64,000 nucleotides of DNA from Candidatus Liberimonas magnetica (GCA_020523885.1 JAJAPY010000005.1:35436-99435); one strand, 5' to 3'. Positions 34,401 through 42,653 are shown, counted from the stretch's first letter. Program-made: numbers and translations. Notes: generated by a model not told the origin, from the sequence alone.

Positions 34401-35147
34401 CCTTACAACGCTTGAATGAGTATCATAATCGCTGATATAGACATTACCAGAAGTATCAGCTGCAATCCCAAATGGATAGTAAAATTGAGCAGAAGTGGCA
34501 GGACCGCCGTCACCTGTATAACCTTGAGTTCCAGTTCCAGCAAAAGTTGATATTATACCGGAAGTGCTTATTTTTCTTACTCGACTACTGATTGTAGCTT
34601 GAGAATAATTAACTCCGTCTGTAATATAGATATTACCTAATGCATCAACTTTTATTCCAACTGGTGAAACAAGTTTAGCAGAAGTTGCAGAACCTCCATC
34701 TCCTGAAAAACCTACGATTCCAGTACCTGCTATTGTTGATATTATGCCTAAAGCATTTATTTTTCTTACGCGAACATTATTAAGATCAGTGAAATAAACA
34801 TTATTTGAAGTATCAACTGTTATCCCATATGGTGAACTAAGTTGAGCAGAAGTTGCAAGTCCTCCGTCTCCAGAGAAACCTGCCGTCCCGGTACCTGCTA
34901 TTGTAGATATTATACCTGACGAATTTATCTTTCTTATACGTTTATTAGTTTGGTCAGCAATATAAATATTACCTATATTGTCTAATGCTATCTCCCCGGG
35001 AGTATTAAGTTGTGCAGAAGTAGCTGCCCCTCCATCACCTGAATAACCAGCTGTTCCGTTTCCGGCAATAGTTGTGATTGTATAATCAGCATATAAACAT
35101 GCATTAATGCCAATTATAAAAGCAGTTATCAATATTTTGTGTAGCAT
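31407..35147 (-). CDS. Secreted NHL-repeat protein with carboxypeptidase-regulatory repeats and FlgD-like tail
   Basis: The 1,246-residue protein has a signal peptide, then two blocks of NHL/beta-propeller repeats built on TIAGTGTAGFSGDGGLATSA and VDTSNNVYFTDLNN (about residues 22-365 and 490-800), separated by a beta domain. Four carboxypeptidase-regulatory-like (CarboxypepD_reg) repeats (GKVTKSDGTT...GTYDVKT) follow, and the end is a FlgD-Ig-like segment (YQWNWDGKDDSGKAVSSGVY). It is probably a surface or secreted protein for binding. It is just upstream of the PorV-like gene and likely co-expressed. Confidence 0.85.
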   Translation of the reverse strand: MLHKILITAFIIGINACLYADYTITTIAGNGTAGYSGDGGAATSAQLNTPGEIALDNIGNIYIADQTNKRIRKINSSGIISTIAGTGTAGFSGDGGLATSAQLSSPYGITVDTSNNVYFTDLNNVRVRKINALGIISTIAGTGIVGFSGDGGSATSAKLVSPVGIKVDALGNIYITDGVNYSQATISSRVRKISTSGIISTFAGTGTQGYTGDGGPATSAQFYYPFGIAADTSGNVYISDYDTHSSVVRKINASGTISTIAGTGTAGFSGDGGLATSAKLNMPTGLAIDISSNIYIYDGSRIRKISASDIISTIAGNGTAGYSGDGGIATSASIKDSGGGVAVDVSGNVYISDRYNHCIRKLTLLPTLSNTSEANYTSSFLYPSIGKSTSTFVFRVKYSQESNKAPGTNCPKLHIYNNGTEIYRSPFVMGAADITDTTYNDGKIYTCSIRLSASSNYTYKIEVFDVNGASATAITGTGPLITNPNFSSSRYNITTIAGIGGGPNAGYSGDGGPASAAKINHPDGVAVDELGNVYIADTQNQCIRKINTSGIITTIEQDKVMALDIDTAGNIYYSSDDSIKKIDILGTKSVIISGLNNPWGLVVDFFGNIYVAESGGNRVRKINALGTMTTIAGIGTAGYSGDEGLATAAKINNPITLAIDISGNVYVADYGNSRIRKIDMSGIITTIAGTSTSGYSGDGGAATSAEIHNPMGVGVDASGNIYISDTGNYRIRKINSSGIISTIAGNGTQGYSGDGGVATSASLSTVQLLEIDSSGNVYIDDYWGYIRKLTPIFTGNISGKVTKSDGTTALSGALLEVLQSNVVKSITTTDTSGYYSITIGTGTYDVKTSISGYQSQTKTGYSVANGSTITINFELTQINAQAQSGTISGKVTKSDGTTTISGVLIEAMQSGVTKASVLTDSSGNYSITVGTGAYNVKASTSGYQSQIKTGYNVTNGSTVTVNFSLIQVSAQAQTGTISCTVTDSNSTLIAGASIKIYQGSSFINEVYTDSTGKYSLTIGTGTYDFTVSKTGYQTSTQRNVSVTANQTTTINFSLATQTQTGTLFCNVQCNGIVVENALIRINQGNTLIDMDQTNSLGTYSLSLPPGTYDINVSKTGYQTTTQTGVAVSANQTTNLYISISLAQTTQNNQQQSGKQTTLSDNLFNPRTGGTCKIGFLVTQTGGVTIKICDYKGRQVRNVFDNVSYTAGSYQWNWDGKDDSGKAVSSGVYILYFKYPGGTETRKIGVK

Positions 35148-35260
35148 TTTTCCTTTTATTGTCCTTATTTTATTAATAAGAATTATATAAACCTTGATCT
35201 AAATACATTCATTCTATATCATTGAAATACTATATTTTTTTGAAATTTGCAAATTAAACA

Positions 35261-35623
35261 CTACCTCAAATCATTTAAATTTCGTTTAGCTATCTTAAGC
35301 CCTAGTCCAGAAGCTTTTCTAAAATTCTCTTTTGCGAGTTGTATTTTGTTTAATTTATAATATGCCAATCCCTTATTATTATAAGCGACTGCAAGCGATG
35401 GACTCAGCTTGATGGCTTTATCGTAATCTAGAATAGCCCTATTATAATCATGTTTTTCAGCGTATGTATAACCCCTAAAATTATAATAATCACCTTCATT
35501 AGGATTATATTTAATAGCGAGATCGAGATTATTAATGCTTTCATCAAAGTTTTTCTTTGAGAAATAATACTTTCCTGCTGTAAAATATGCTTTAGCGTAT
35601 AATTTTCCTACTAATTTAATCAT
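35261..35623 (-). CDS. Small TPR protein, 120 aa
   Basis: Two to three TPR units are visible: FDESINNLDLAIKYNPNEGD, YNRAILDYDKAIKLSPSLAV and LAKENFRKASGLGL at the end. There is no signal peptide. The ATG at 35623 has no strong ribosome site. Its C-terminal tail is shared with the truncated gene at 28158-28334. Confidence 0.75.
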   Translation of the reverse strand: MIKLVGKLYAKAYFTAGKYYFSKKNFDESINNLDLAIKYNPNEGDYYNFRGYTYAEKHDYNRAILDYDKAIKLSPSLAVAYNNKGLAYYKLNKIQLAKENFRKASGLGLKIAKRNLNDLR

Positions 35624-35696
35624 CTGTTGTTAATCCCTGAACGGACTTGTCTCCGACCGCAATAATAAAGTAGAGCCTGGAACAAAAATCGGCGGT

Positions 35697-36152
35697 CTAA
35701 GATATATGCTTTTTGTTTCCGCCCTGGCCCATATTCTCATATTTTCTCTTGTTCTCAGCCCAGAGTTTCCTATTTATTTCAGAAATACGTTTCTTAAACT
35801 CTTTACTATGCTTCAAACCTAATGCGTTCTTATTGCCTATCCTTTGCTTACTGAGTTTCTTTCGAGTTTCTTCTGTTGCTTTGACTCCTGAATGTACTAA
35901 CTTCATCTTTAAGATAGATTTTCTTTTATGCTTTCTACCAACCCAGTATTTATTGTCTATCTTATCTTTCCCAATAAGTTTGCGTGTATATTCTGAAGTT
36001 GCTTTTGACAGGCCATATTCATTTTTATAGTCTTCTACAGGGTTTATACCATCATACCCGTGTTTGTTTACTAAGTGCCCATTATTTATTGCTTTAAACC
36101 GTTTGCTACATATTAAGCATTTTATCGTTCTTTTTGGTTGTTTAGAATTCAT
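35697..36152 (-). CDS. MucR/Ros-like zinc-finger protein with NUMOD3-like motifs
   Basis: CLICSKRF with HLVNKHGYDG (residues about 13-38) gives a C2H2-type finger, followed by EDYKNEYGLS, as in MucR/Ros-type proteins. The second half has repeated basic motifs (ETRKKLSKQRIGNKNALGLK and HSKEFKKRISEINRKLW) like the NUMOD3 DNA-binding motif of homing endonucleases. It is likely a DNA-binding protein; no nuclease domain is visible. The ATG at 36152 is preferred to the TTG at 36158. Confidence 0.6.
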   Translation of the reverse strand: MNSKQPKRTIKCLICSKRFKAINNGHLVNKHGYDGINPVEDYKNEYGLSKATSEYTRKLIGKDKIDNKYWVGRKHKRKSILKMKLVHSGVKATEETRKKLSKQRIGNKNALGLKHSKEFKKRISEINRKLWAENKRKYENMGQGGNKKHIS

Positions 36153-36195
36153 GGTCAATATCTACCCGCTTGAGGTATTATCTTAAATTATATTT

Positions 36196-36912
36196 CTAAA
36201 AAATATAGCCTCTTGGTCCTTTTGCTAAGATTATACTGTCATACTCCACACGATCATAACTACCCTTTTCATATACATCAACATGACGATAAATACACTC
36301 AAAGCCAAACCCGCTATATGTATAAAAAGTGACCGTTATCTTATTTGCTTCTTCCAAAAAAGAAGGACGCCAATCTGCCGGTTCATTGTCATCAAATTTC
36401 CATTCACTAAATACTTTTCTATTAATATTGGCAGAATCTTTCGGTGGAACTTTCCTTGGGTCATCAAAAAGAATAGTTTGAGTATGCCAGTTTAACGCAT
36501 GCCACCATCTTCCAAATTCTTCAATTTCACGACATAGGATAGAAGCACAAAAATAAGACCATGCACTGTAGTTGCCTTCAAAAGCCCCCATGACCAAAGA
36601 CAAAGCCTCTTTCGGTCTTCTCACATGTGAAGGTAGGTCAGGAGCATCAACTGGTTCTGGGAAAACAGCCGATTCCGGCATCACATAGACTTTAGAGTGT
36701 CCGCCAAGTCTTGGAGTATTATTATAATATGCCCGTAAAACCAAACCTTTTTTAATTTTAAGATCCGGGAATACAGGAAGTAAAACCATTGGATCATGTG
36801 GACACTTACTCCACCCTTCGGGTAAGTCTGAGAAATCCAGCGGTTCTAAGACTTCATCTACTTTTATTTTGAGTTCCAGAACCTCGGTTTTGCCAAAATA
36901 TACGTTATCCAT
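36196..36912 (-). CDS. Hypothetical protein, 238 aa
   Basis: I do not recognise this protein. It is soluble, acidic and tryptophan-rich, with no signal peptide; a WSYFCASILCREIEEFGRWW segment in the middle looks like a packed helical core. The ATG at 36912 follows GAGGTGA. It sits between two other non-exported genes. Confidence 0.6.
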   Translation of the reverse strand: MDNVYFGKTEVLELKIKVDEVLEPLDFSDLPEGWSKCPHDPMVLLPVFPDLKIKKGLVLRAYYNNTPRLGGHSKVYVMPESAVFPEPVDAPDLPSHVRRPKEALSLVMGAFEGNYSAWSYFCASILCREIEEFGRWWHALNWHTQTILFDDPRKVPPKDSANINRKVFSEWKFDDNEPADWRPSFLEEANKITVTFYTYSGFGFECIYRHVDVYEKGSYDRVEYDSIILAKGPRGYIF

Positions 36913-37001
36913 CTAAGTCACCTCAAAGGCAAATACTATTGTTGCCCAAGTTGTTTTTATGGATCATATTGTATTCTTATTTGTCTGACTATCTTACTGC
37001 T

Positions 37002-37823
37002 CTATGCAAGCGGGTCTATCGAGAACATCCAGCCTTCATTATCCCATTTATTTTTCAAGTATGATAGATGGCCTTTTATTTTCGCACTACAACGGCTCTC
37101 CTTAATCCAAGTGTTGATAGGTTCACATTCAGATTCAACTATTGATGACGTGCTTAGTTGGCTTATGTTAATTCTACGTTGCCCAGCTTGCTCTATCCAG
37201 ACAAATTGGACAATGTGTTTAATAGATGCCTCATTAAGCATATCTTTCCATTCAGGTTTTGAGCCAAAAAGCTCGAAACGGCTTTTGGGAATAATAATTA
37301 CTTCTGGTTTTATGACACGCAAATCTGCTTTTAGGTAAGGTAATGATTTTGGGACATGCTCTTTTTTGGGGTCTTTATTCGTCTCATCAGCCTCGTGGAA
37401 AATTGTAAACTTAAATGGATTTGCAGTGCTTATCTGCTCAGAAAATTCACTTATTTCATCGCTTAAATCATGCTCAAGCATTCTTAACGCGAACCAAGTA
37501 ATTACATACTGATCACGACAATCAAATGGGGTTATGTGCCTATGTGGAAAATATTGTGATTCTTTTGACGGCCACCGCGACCTGGACACAACATAGTCAA
37601 AACCTCGAACCTTGTAAATGTTAATCAGTTCACTGGGATATTCACCTTTAAAATTCTCGCAAGATGCAAAGGAAATGATGTGTTTCCTCATTTTAGACCC
37701 AATGGCCGTTATTGCCGGTGGGATTTGGAATGCCCAAGCAGGAGCACCATTAGTAAGCCAAAGCTTCTTATATATTTTTAAAAGTTTAGTTTCGTCTTTA
37801 TTTAACATATTTATGCTTTCCAT
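37002..37823 (-). CDS. Hypothetical protein, about 273 aa
   Basis: No firm family. A segment LRVIKPEVIIIPKSRFELFG near the middle recalls the core of uracil-DNA-glycosylase-fold proteins, but the catalytic motifs are not evident. Start is uncertain: ATGs lie at 37871 (overlapping the barrel gene by 41 bases), 37823 and 37808; 37823 avoids the overlap. No ribosome site is convincing. Confidence 0.5.
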   Translation of the reverse strand: MESINMLNKDETKLLKIYKKLWLTNGAPAWAFQIPPAITAIGSKMRKHIISFASCENFKGEYPSELINIYKVRGFDYVVSRSRWPSKESQYFPHRHITPFDCRDQYVITWFALRMLEHDLSDEISEFSEQISTANPFKFTIFHEADETNKDPKKEHVPKSLPYLKADLRVIKPEVIIIPKSRFELFGSKPEWKDMLNEASIKHIVQFVWIEQAGQRRINISQLSTSSIVESECEPINTWIKESRCSAKIKGHLSYLKNKWDNEGWMFSIDPLA

Positions 37824-37830
37824 TTTTGAT

Positions 37831-38616
37831 TTAGAATTGATATCCAATGTTAGCCCCAAATGTAAAGACATTACTTGATCCGCCGATCAAAGACGCTGTT
37901 TTCCGCTCCAAATCGCTGCCATTGTTTACGTCTATAAGATATAAGCCTTTATATGCATCTATTTCTATATCTTTATTCTCCATGCTGCGTGTTAATCTTA
38001 GTGCCCCGGAGACATAGATACCTTTATATACAGATATCTTAATCCCGGATCCTATAAAATATGAAGCACCGGATACATCGTAGTCTTCATTTCTATCATA
38101 TATCTGCTGCGTTGTATTTGTTGTAGTGTTTTCTATCGTCTTTTCAGTCCTAACGGCAACAGACATATTTAAATAACTTATTCCAGCATGAAAAAACGCT
38201 ATTTTATTCTCATCCAGGTACTTCAAAAATGATAGTCGCCAGACATTAAATCGCGGAGAAATAGTTCTAATATATCTTCTATTGTAATTATATTTAACAT
38301 TCCCATTGCTATCTAGTTCTGAATACTGGAATAGGTCTGTTTCTCTATATTCATATTGATCTCTAGGGAGTAAGACTCCTAAACCCACATACCAGTCTTT
38401 GAATAAATCATATTTTACCTCAAACTTGTTTAATAAGATAGCTGAAGGGGCCGATTCCTCTTTTTGTTTGCTTATAATTGAAGTATTAACAAGATAAGGT
38501 AAGTTTTGTATAAATTCAATCTGTTCTATGCCATATTCAAGGAGTAGCTTATCTGAAGTATGGCCGATCCCTGAATATATACATAATATCATTAAACAAA
38601 GTATGCTTTTTTTCAG
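37831..38616 (-). CDS. Outer-membrane beta-barrel protein with probable CTG start
   Basis: The protein ends in FGANIGYQF, with a C-terminal phenylalanine typical of outer-membrane barrels, and has many alternating strand segments. From the first ATG (38592) the signal peptide would lack its positive N-terminus. Reading upstream in frame from a CTG at 38616 gives LKKSILCLMILCIYSGIGHT, a standard signal peptide, and AGGATA lies ahead of it. A stop codon precedes that codon by two triplets. The CTG start is therefore inferred. Confidence 0.6.
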   Translation of the reverse strand: MKKSILCLMILCIYSGIGHTSDKLLLEYGIEQIEFIQNLPYLVNTSIISKQKEESAPSAILLNKFEVKYDLFKDWYVGLGVLLPRDQYEYRETDLFQYSELDSNGNVKYNYNRRYIRTISPRFNVWRLSFLKYLDENKIAFFHAGISYLNMSVAVRTEKTIENTTTNTTQQIYDRNEDYDVSGASYFIGSGIKISVYKGIYVSGALRLTRSMENKDIEIDAYKGLYLIDVNNGSDLERKTASLIGGSSNVFTFGANIGYQF

Positions 38617-38671
38617 ATATTATCCTACTTTATGATTATTTATAGATATAGACTCATTTTAATGAGTATGA

Positions 38672-39262
38672 TTAATCTCTACTGACACCGTTATTCGTCT
38701 TATTATCAAAGTCACCAATCAGTCCTTTTGCTAAACCATTAACACCTACTATATACTTATCTTTGAGATGCTGTTCCCTTGCAACATTGATATACAATAA
38801 TACCATTGCATATTTATTTATTAATATATCGATACCTAAACCTTTATTTCTATCATTACTAGCAGAAATATAGTCATTTAAAGCTTTTACTTCTTCCTTG
38901 TACACATTATTCATAAATATAGACTTTTTTAATTCATCACTCAACTGATTTATATTTTGATTATTTACAACACGATAAGCCATCTTCTCAGCCCAAAGTT
39001 CAGAAATTTGATCACTAATCAATTTAATATCAGCCTCTTTCTTTGTTAACACATCATTTAAAGATGAAACTTTTATATTCATTTCAGCTTCTAATTCTGT
39101 AGCCTTAGGAATTTTATAATCTATACAATTCTTTAAAGATAATATTTCTGTTTTTAGCGAACTATTTTCTGCCATAACAGAATTAAACCTATTTTTACTC
39201 CAATAAAACTTGTCAAATAAAAGTAAACCTAAAATAAGTAATCCGGCTAAATTAATTGCCAT
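38672..39262 (-). CDS. Membrane-anchored coiled-coil protein, 196 aa
   Basis: One N-terminal membrane span (AINLAGLLILGLLLF) is followed by about 120 residues of charged heptad-like helix, likely a coiled coil. The ATG at 39262 follows AGGAG. Family unknown. Confidence 0.65.
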   Translation of the reverse strand: MAINLAGLLILGLLLFDKFYWSKNRFNSVMAENSSLKTEILSLKNCIDYKIPKATELEAEMNIKVSSLNDVLTKKEADIKLISDQISELWAEKMAYRVVNNQNINQLSDELKKSIFMNNVYKEEVKALNDYISASNDRNKGLGIDILINKYAMVLLYINVAREQHLKDKYIVGVNGLAKGLIGDFDNKTNNGVSRD

Positions 39263-39352
39263 AATAATACTCCTCTGTAAAGCTTATAGTATCATACTTC
39301 TCTAACTACTCGCACATTTTTATGATTATATGTATCTTTATTCAAAATTTTA

Positions 39353-40291
39353 TCAATTCCATGTTTTTATACTTTTCTTTTTTGCTACTGCTTTTTTACT
39401 TATTACTGGAGAGGTTGTTTTATAAGGTCTTTTTATTCTCATTTTCTTAACTGCTTTAATTAGTTTTGCAAGTTTGGGGTATATTAAAACGAAATAATGA
39501 TAATTATTATACGCTAAATCTATTCCGCAGTTGTCATTAATACCTAATTCTTTAAGAGTAATTTCACCTGTTTTATTTGAGTAAAAATGATCAAAAAGAG
39601 ATTCTCCTGGTGATACACTACTAGGCCAATCTATTTTTCCATATTTTTCCGTAAAACTTTTCGATTGGATAGGATAGTATAGTTCGAAAAGAGGTTCCTC
39701 AGTAAAATCAGCATAATATACCAGAAGTGCACATGCTTTATTATTTTTTTCCACATAACGTCTAAATGTAGAATGCAATGATGTACTATATCTTGTAGAA
39801 AGTTTGATTGCACTGTTTAAGCTCAGGGATAAGTCTTTTAGTTCTTGATCAAACCTATCAATTTGAAATTGCAGTAAAGATGCACCTAAATTTGCTTCGT
39901 AATCTAACAATTTTATAGGCTTTCGGAGAATGGTATTTTTATTATCTATATGGGGACTAAATCCAGGATACTTATTATGCCAAGGCAATATTTTGTGAGT
40001 TATTTCATGAAATGTTGTAAATTTTCTTTGAGAAGGATGTGCGTAAATAATTTTTTTATCAAAATTTATGTAGCCATATATATCAGGCTTTTTATTCTCA
40101 TTAACAATCCGTTCTCCAAACAATTCCTTATATGCTTCTGAGTACTTTATCAGTTTCAGTTTTACAGCATTTACAAGTGTATCTACGGGTGTTGGGGGAT
40201 TAACAATACCAGTTTCATTGAGAAGTTTGTGAATGAAATTAGATATTTCATTGTGTTTTTCCAACGTTAAATTGTTATCAAATATTTTCAT
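39353..40291 (-). CDS. ImmA/IrrE-type metallopeptidase
   Basis: The motif FTTFHEITHKIL gives an HExxH zinc site (near residues 95-99 from this start), preceded by YAHPSQRKF, in the manner of M78-family ImmA/IrrE peptidases, which cleave repressors to switch on mobile-element or stress genes. No HTH domain is fused here. The ATG at 40291 is at good spacing from AAGGAG; an upstream GTG at 40300 is less likely. A candidate partner is the RHH repressor encoded next upstream at 40433, which is inference. Confidence 0.75.
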   Translation of the reverse strand: MKIFDNNLTLEKHNEISNFIHKLLNETGIVNPPTPVDTLVNAVKLKLIKYSEAYKELFGERIVNENKKPDIYGYINFDKKIIYAHPSQRKFTTFHEITHKILPWHNKYPGFSPHIDNKNTILRKPIKLLDYEANLGASLLQFQIDRFDQELKDLSLSLNSAIKLSTRYSTSLHSTFRRYVEKNNKACALLVYYADFTEEPLFELYYPIQSKSFTEKYGKIDWPSSVSPGESLFDHFYSNKTGEITLKELGINDNCGIDLAYNNYHYFVLIYPKLAKLIKAVKKMRIKRPYKTTSPVISKKAVAKKKSIKTWN

Positions 40292-40311
40292 GACAAACAC
40301 TCCTTAAATAA

Positions 40312-40347
40312 AATAAGACCACACCGGTAAACCGACGTGATCTTATT
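40312..40347 (-). other. 17-bp pre-SD hairpin
   Basis: Bases 40312-40328 and 40331-40347 form a 17-bp stem in leftward RNA with three G-U pairs and a 2-nt loop, followed by a TTTTATTT tail and then the AAGGAG site of the ImmA-like gene. The form matches the hairpins of the array at 1-7,763, which ties these two regions together. Confidence 0.6.
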
Positions 40348-40432
40348 TTGAAGATATACCCACCCCTAGACTGTCCATAAGGGTGATTATACATCTTTGA
40401 TAATGCCTTTTCAAACAATACTCAGATTTAAC

Positions 40433-40759
40433 CTAAAAGCAGAAGTTTGCCTTAAACGCTTTTTCAACAGCCGCCGAGACATCGTCAAGTTTATCGTTCT
40501 TGGCAGTTTTAATCCACTCATTGTATTCTTTCTTAAGCTCTTCCCTGGGGATGTCTGCTATGCTTACTTTTTCCGCCGATTTTTTATCCTTCTCCTTATT
40601 GGCTTCTACGACTCTCCAAAGCGACACCTGAAGCTCTACAACGGCAGAAATTGCCTTCCTTACGATCTTTGACATACTCGCACGTCTCCTGAACGACATG
40701 GCCTTTAAAACCCCATATTGATCTTCGTCTATCCACACCTTGATTGGTTTCTGGTCCAT
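40433..40759 (-). CDS. Ribbon-helix-helix (CopG-like) DNA-binding protein, 108 aa
   Basis: The start PIKVWIDEDQYGVLKAMSFR followed by RASMSKIVRKAI is the RHH pattern: a beta strand, then two helices. The rest is a charged helical tail. Such proteins are often autorepressors of plasmids or toxin-antitoxin units. The ATG at 40759 follows AGGAGG. A perfect GGGCAC-TGT-GTGCCC repeat lies just ahead at 40773-40787 and may be its operator. Confidence 0.7.
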   Translation of the reverse strand: MDQKPIKVWIDEDQYGVLKAMSFRRRASMSKIVRKAISAVVELQVSLWRVVEANKEKDKKSAEKVSIADIPREELKKEYNEWIKTAKNDKLDDVSAAVEKAFKANFCF

Positions 40760-40772
40760 ATATGGCCTCCTG

Positions 40773-40787
40773 GGGCACTGTGTGCCC
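40773..40787 (-). promoter_or_regulatory. Candidate operator of the RHH gene
   Basis: GGGCAC and GTGCCC are perfect inverted arms around TGT. The repeat sits between a -10-like TATAAT (40796-40801, leftward) and the ribosome site, at about +2 to +16. This is a common place for an autorepressor to bind. No clear -35 was found. Confidence 0.45.
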
Positions 40788-40801
40788 TCTACTATATTAT
40801 A

Positions 40802-41139
40802 TACAAGAAAACCAAATATTTATTCACCAAAATAAGAAAAGGGTAAAAAAGGCGAGGAAATACCAGGTCACAGACAAGAAAGAAGGGATATTGGGCAAAT
40901 TTCAACAAGGGAAAGTTGTAAGAAAGGTACAAACATTATCTGCATAGCCTATGCCTGAAATGACTTATAGGTCGTAAGGCCATTGTCTGTTACTCCTGTA
41001 GGTGCCGAAACAACATATATATAGGTACAGAAGCGGTCGCAGAGACCTTATTGCCTTTCGCTAGCCCATAAATGATACCTATCTTGCTTTGGAATCCTGG
41101 AAGCCGGTCCAGGAATCGCGGGCAGATAAAATAAGTAAC
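40802..41139. other. Non-coding divergent region with palindromes
   Basis: No gene is supported here. It contains the 13-bp palindrome GCATAGCCTATGC at 40942-40954 and the short hairpins GGTC-GCAGA-GACC (about 41035-41050) and TCCTGG-CCAGGA (about 41095-41115). It lies between the leftward RHH gene and a rightward gene, so it may carry an origin, an operator region or a small RNA. Confidence 0.4.
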
Positions 41140-41168
41140 TTAATAAATCTATAAAGAAATGATATAAT
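41140..41168 (+). promoter_or_regulatory. Promoter giving a probable leaderless transcript
   Basis: TTAATA at 41140-41145, a 17-base spacer and TATAAT at 41163-41168 precede an ATG at 41175 by only 6 bases. Transcription would therefore start at or next to the start codon, leaving no ribosome site. Confidence 0.55.
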
Positions 41169-41174
41169 TAGCAC

Positions 41175-42449
41175 ATGAAAAAACTTACACAAAAAAAGAC
41201 TCAGATTAACACACTGAAAGATAAATTTAGAGAATTGGAGCGGCCCCGTGGTTACAATAGTAGGTTTTTTCTCTATAACAAAGAACTGTTGCCGGTAACT
41301 TGCATTGCTGAATTTGTTGGTCCCAGGACTGAAGAAGCAAATCTCTTCTTTTATACTTATGACGAAAATGATCCAAACAATACATATTGGATGCCGGGTG
41401 TCGATACCACAATCCCTGATGATGTTCTTGAAGATATGAAGGAAAACACACTTAAAGACACTCCTGCTGAAAAGTTCCCTTATGATGTGTACCCTGGCGA
41501 TCAAATGGGTGTACTTGTTCCCAAATATATAAGTAAAGATATAGATAAAATTGAAAATTTTAAAATATTCAGACTATGCTATTTAAAATACCAAAAGTGG
41601 AATAAAGAAATAATTATTTTGCAGAACTACAAAGAATTTAATGACGCTTTTTATAAAAATAAATACGACAAGATAATCAGAGAAATAAATAGTAAAGATA
41701 CTATGAAAAGGGCTGAGGGATATGAAAAACTTTACGATGAGAGGAACTATCATAAGATGATGATGTCCTTACCAGTTGAATTTTACCAACTTCTTTCAAA
41801 ACAGATTGTTTTTATTGAAAATATGAATCGATTAAATTATGAAAAGCTTTATGATGAGGCTTTGAGGCAAAATGTTATGCAAGTAGAAAAAGGATCTCAC
41901 AGAAATTTTCTGTTTCCTTTAGAATATTATAATTTTTGGAAAGAATTAAAGTCGCCGGAGAAAAATGATTTTTATCAAAAAGAGAAGGACATCAAAAAAC
42001 AATTTATTGATGCAAAGAAGGATATAACTAAGCTTTACAAAGATTATGTCGAAAATAATTGTAAGGAAAGGATTGATGATGAATTGTTAATAATAATAAA
42101 TAGGTATAACTTCGCATATAAACAAGACATTGCTAGGCGAAATATAACTTTCCGCAAAGGTGAAGATGCCTTAAAAAAAGATAATAAATATGTTAGCACT
42201 ATTCATAAACGAAAAATATTTTATGAAATGCCTCAGCCTGAGAAATTTATTGGAGAGCATTGGGATGCATTAGTTTCCGAGCTTAAAAAGATAAATATTT
42301 TAAAGGAATGTAGAGAATGTCATAAATATTTTCAAAGAAATGCAGATGAAACTTTGGATAAATTTGCTAAAGGAATTAATTTTTGCGATATTGATGTGTG
42401 TTACAAGAATCATAGAACTAAAGAATTATTAGCCAAAAGTAAGAAGTAA
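41175..42449 (+). CDS. Hypothetical protein with CGNR-like zinc site, 424 aa
   Basis: No family was recognised for the main body, which is charged and largely helical. The last 45 residues carry CRECHKYFQR and C-x4-C with YKNHRTKELL, a pattern like the CGNR zinc finger that contacts nucleic acid. It appears to be made from a leaderless message. It is the first of the rightward genes that run toward the integrase. Confidence 0.6.
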   Translation: MKKLTQKKTQINTLKDKFRELERPRGYNSRFFLYNKELLPVTCIAEFVGPRTEEANLFFYTYDENDPNNTYWMPGVDTTIPDDVLEDMKENTLKDTPAEKFPYDVYPGDQMGVLVPKYISKDIDKIENFKIFRLCYLKYQKWNKEIIILQNYKEFNDAFYKNKYDKIIREINSKDTMKRAEGYEKLYDERNYHKMMMSLPVEFYQLLSKQIVFIENMNRLNYEKLYDEALRQNVMQVEKGSHRNFLFPLEYYNFWKELKSPEKNDFYQKEKDIKKQFIDAKKDITKLYKDYVENNCKERIDDELLIIINRYNFAYKQDIARRNITFRKGEDALKKDNKYVSTIHKRKIFYEMPQPEKFIGEHWDALVSELKKINILKECRECHKYFQRNADETLDKFAKGINFCDIDVCYKNHRTKELLAKSKK

Positions 42450-42553
42450 AAACCCCTTCATTTTACAATTCTTTTATCAAACATCAAAAAACACTAAAAA
42501 ACGACCTTGATTCTTGATTTAATAAGCCACCACTACTTGCTACACTGTGAGCA

Positions 42554-42652
42554 ATGAGGAGGTGGTATTTTTATTTTCGGGAAACGCTTCGCCTGATAGC
42601 AGATAACCGAGAAATAAATTGGAAACAGGTAAAATTAAATTGGAGGAATTAA
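42554..42652 (+). CDS. Possible 32-aa peptide gene
   Basis: The frame ATG (42554) to TAA (42652) encodes MRRWYFYFRETLRLIADNRE and ends one base before the ATG of the next gene, which could couple them. There is no ribosome site ahead of the ATG. A GAGGAGGTGG ribosome-like site lies inside the frame and may instead serve some other start. Weak support. Confidence 0.25.
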   Translation: MRRWYFYFRETLRLIADNREINWKQVKLNWRN

Positions 42653-42653
42653 G

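Noticed and set aside
31407..35147. Type IX secretion as the export path
   Set aside because: The FlgD-like end is suggestive but no Por secretion genes lie in the window.
41079..41504. 141-codon leftward frame opposite the orphan gene
   Set aside because: It overlaps the 424-residue gene on the other strand, has no ribosome site and has shadow-like composition.
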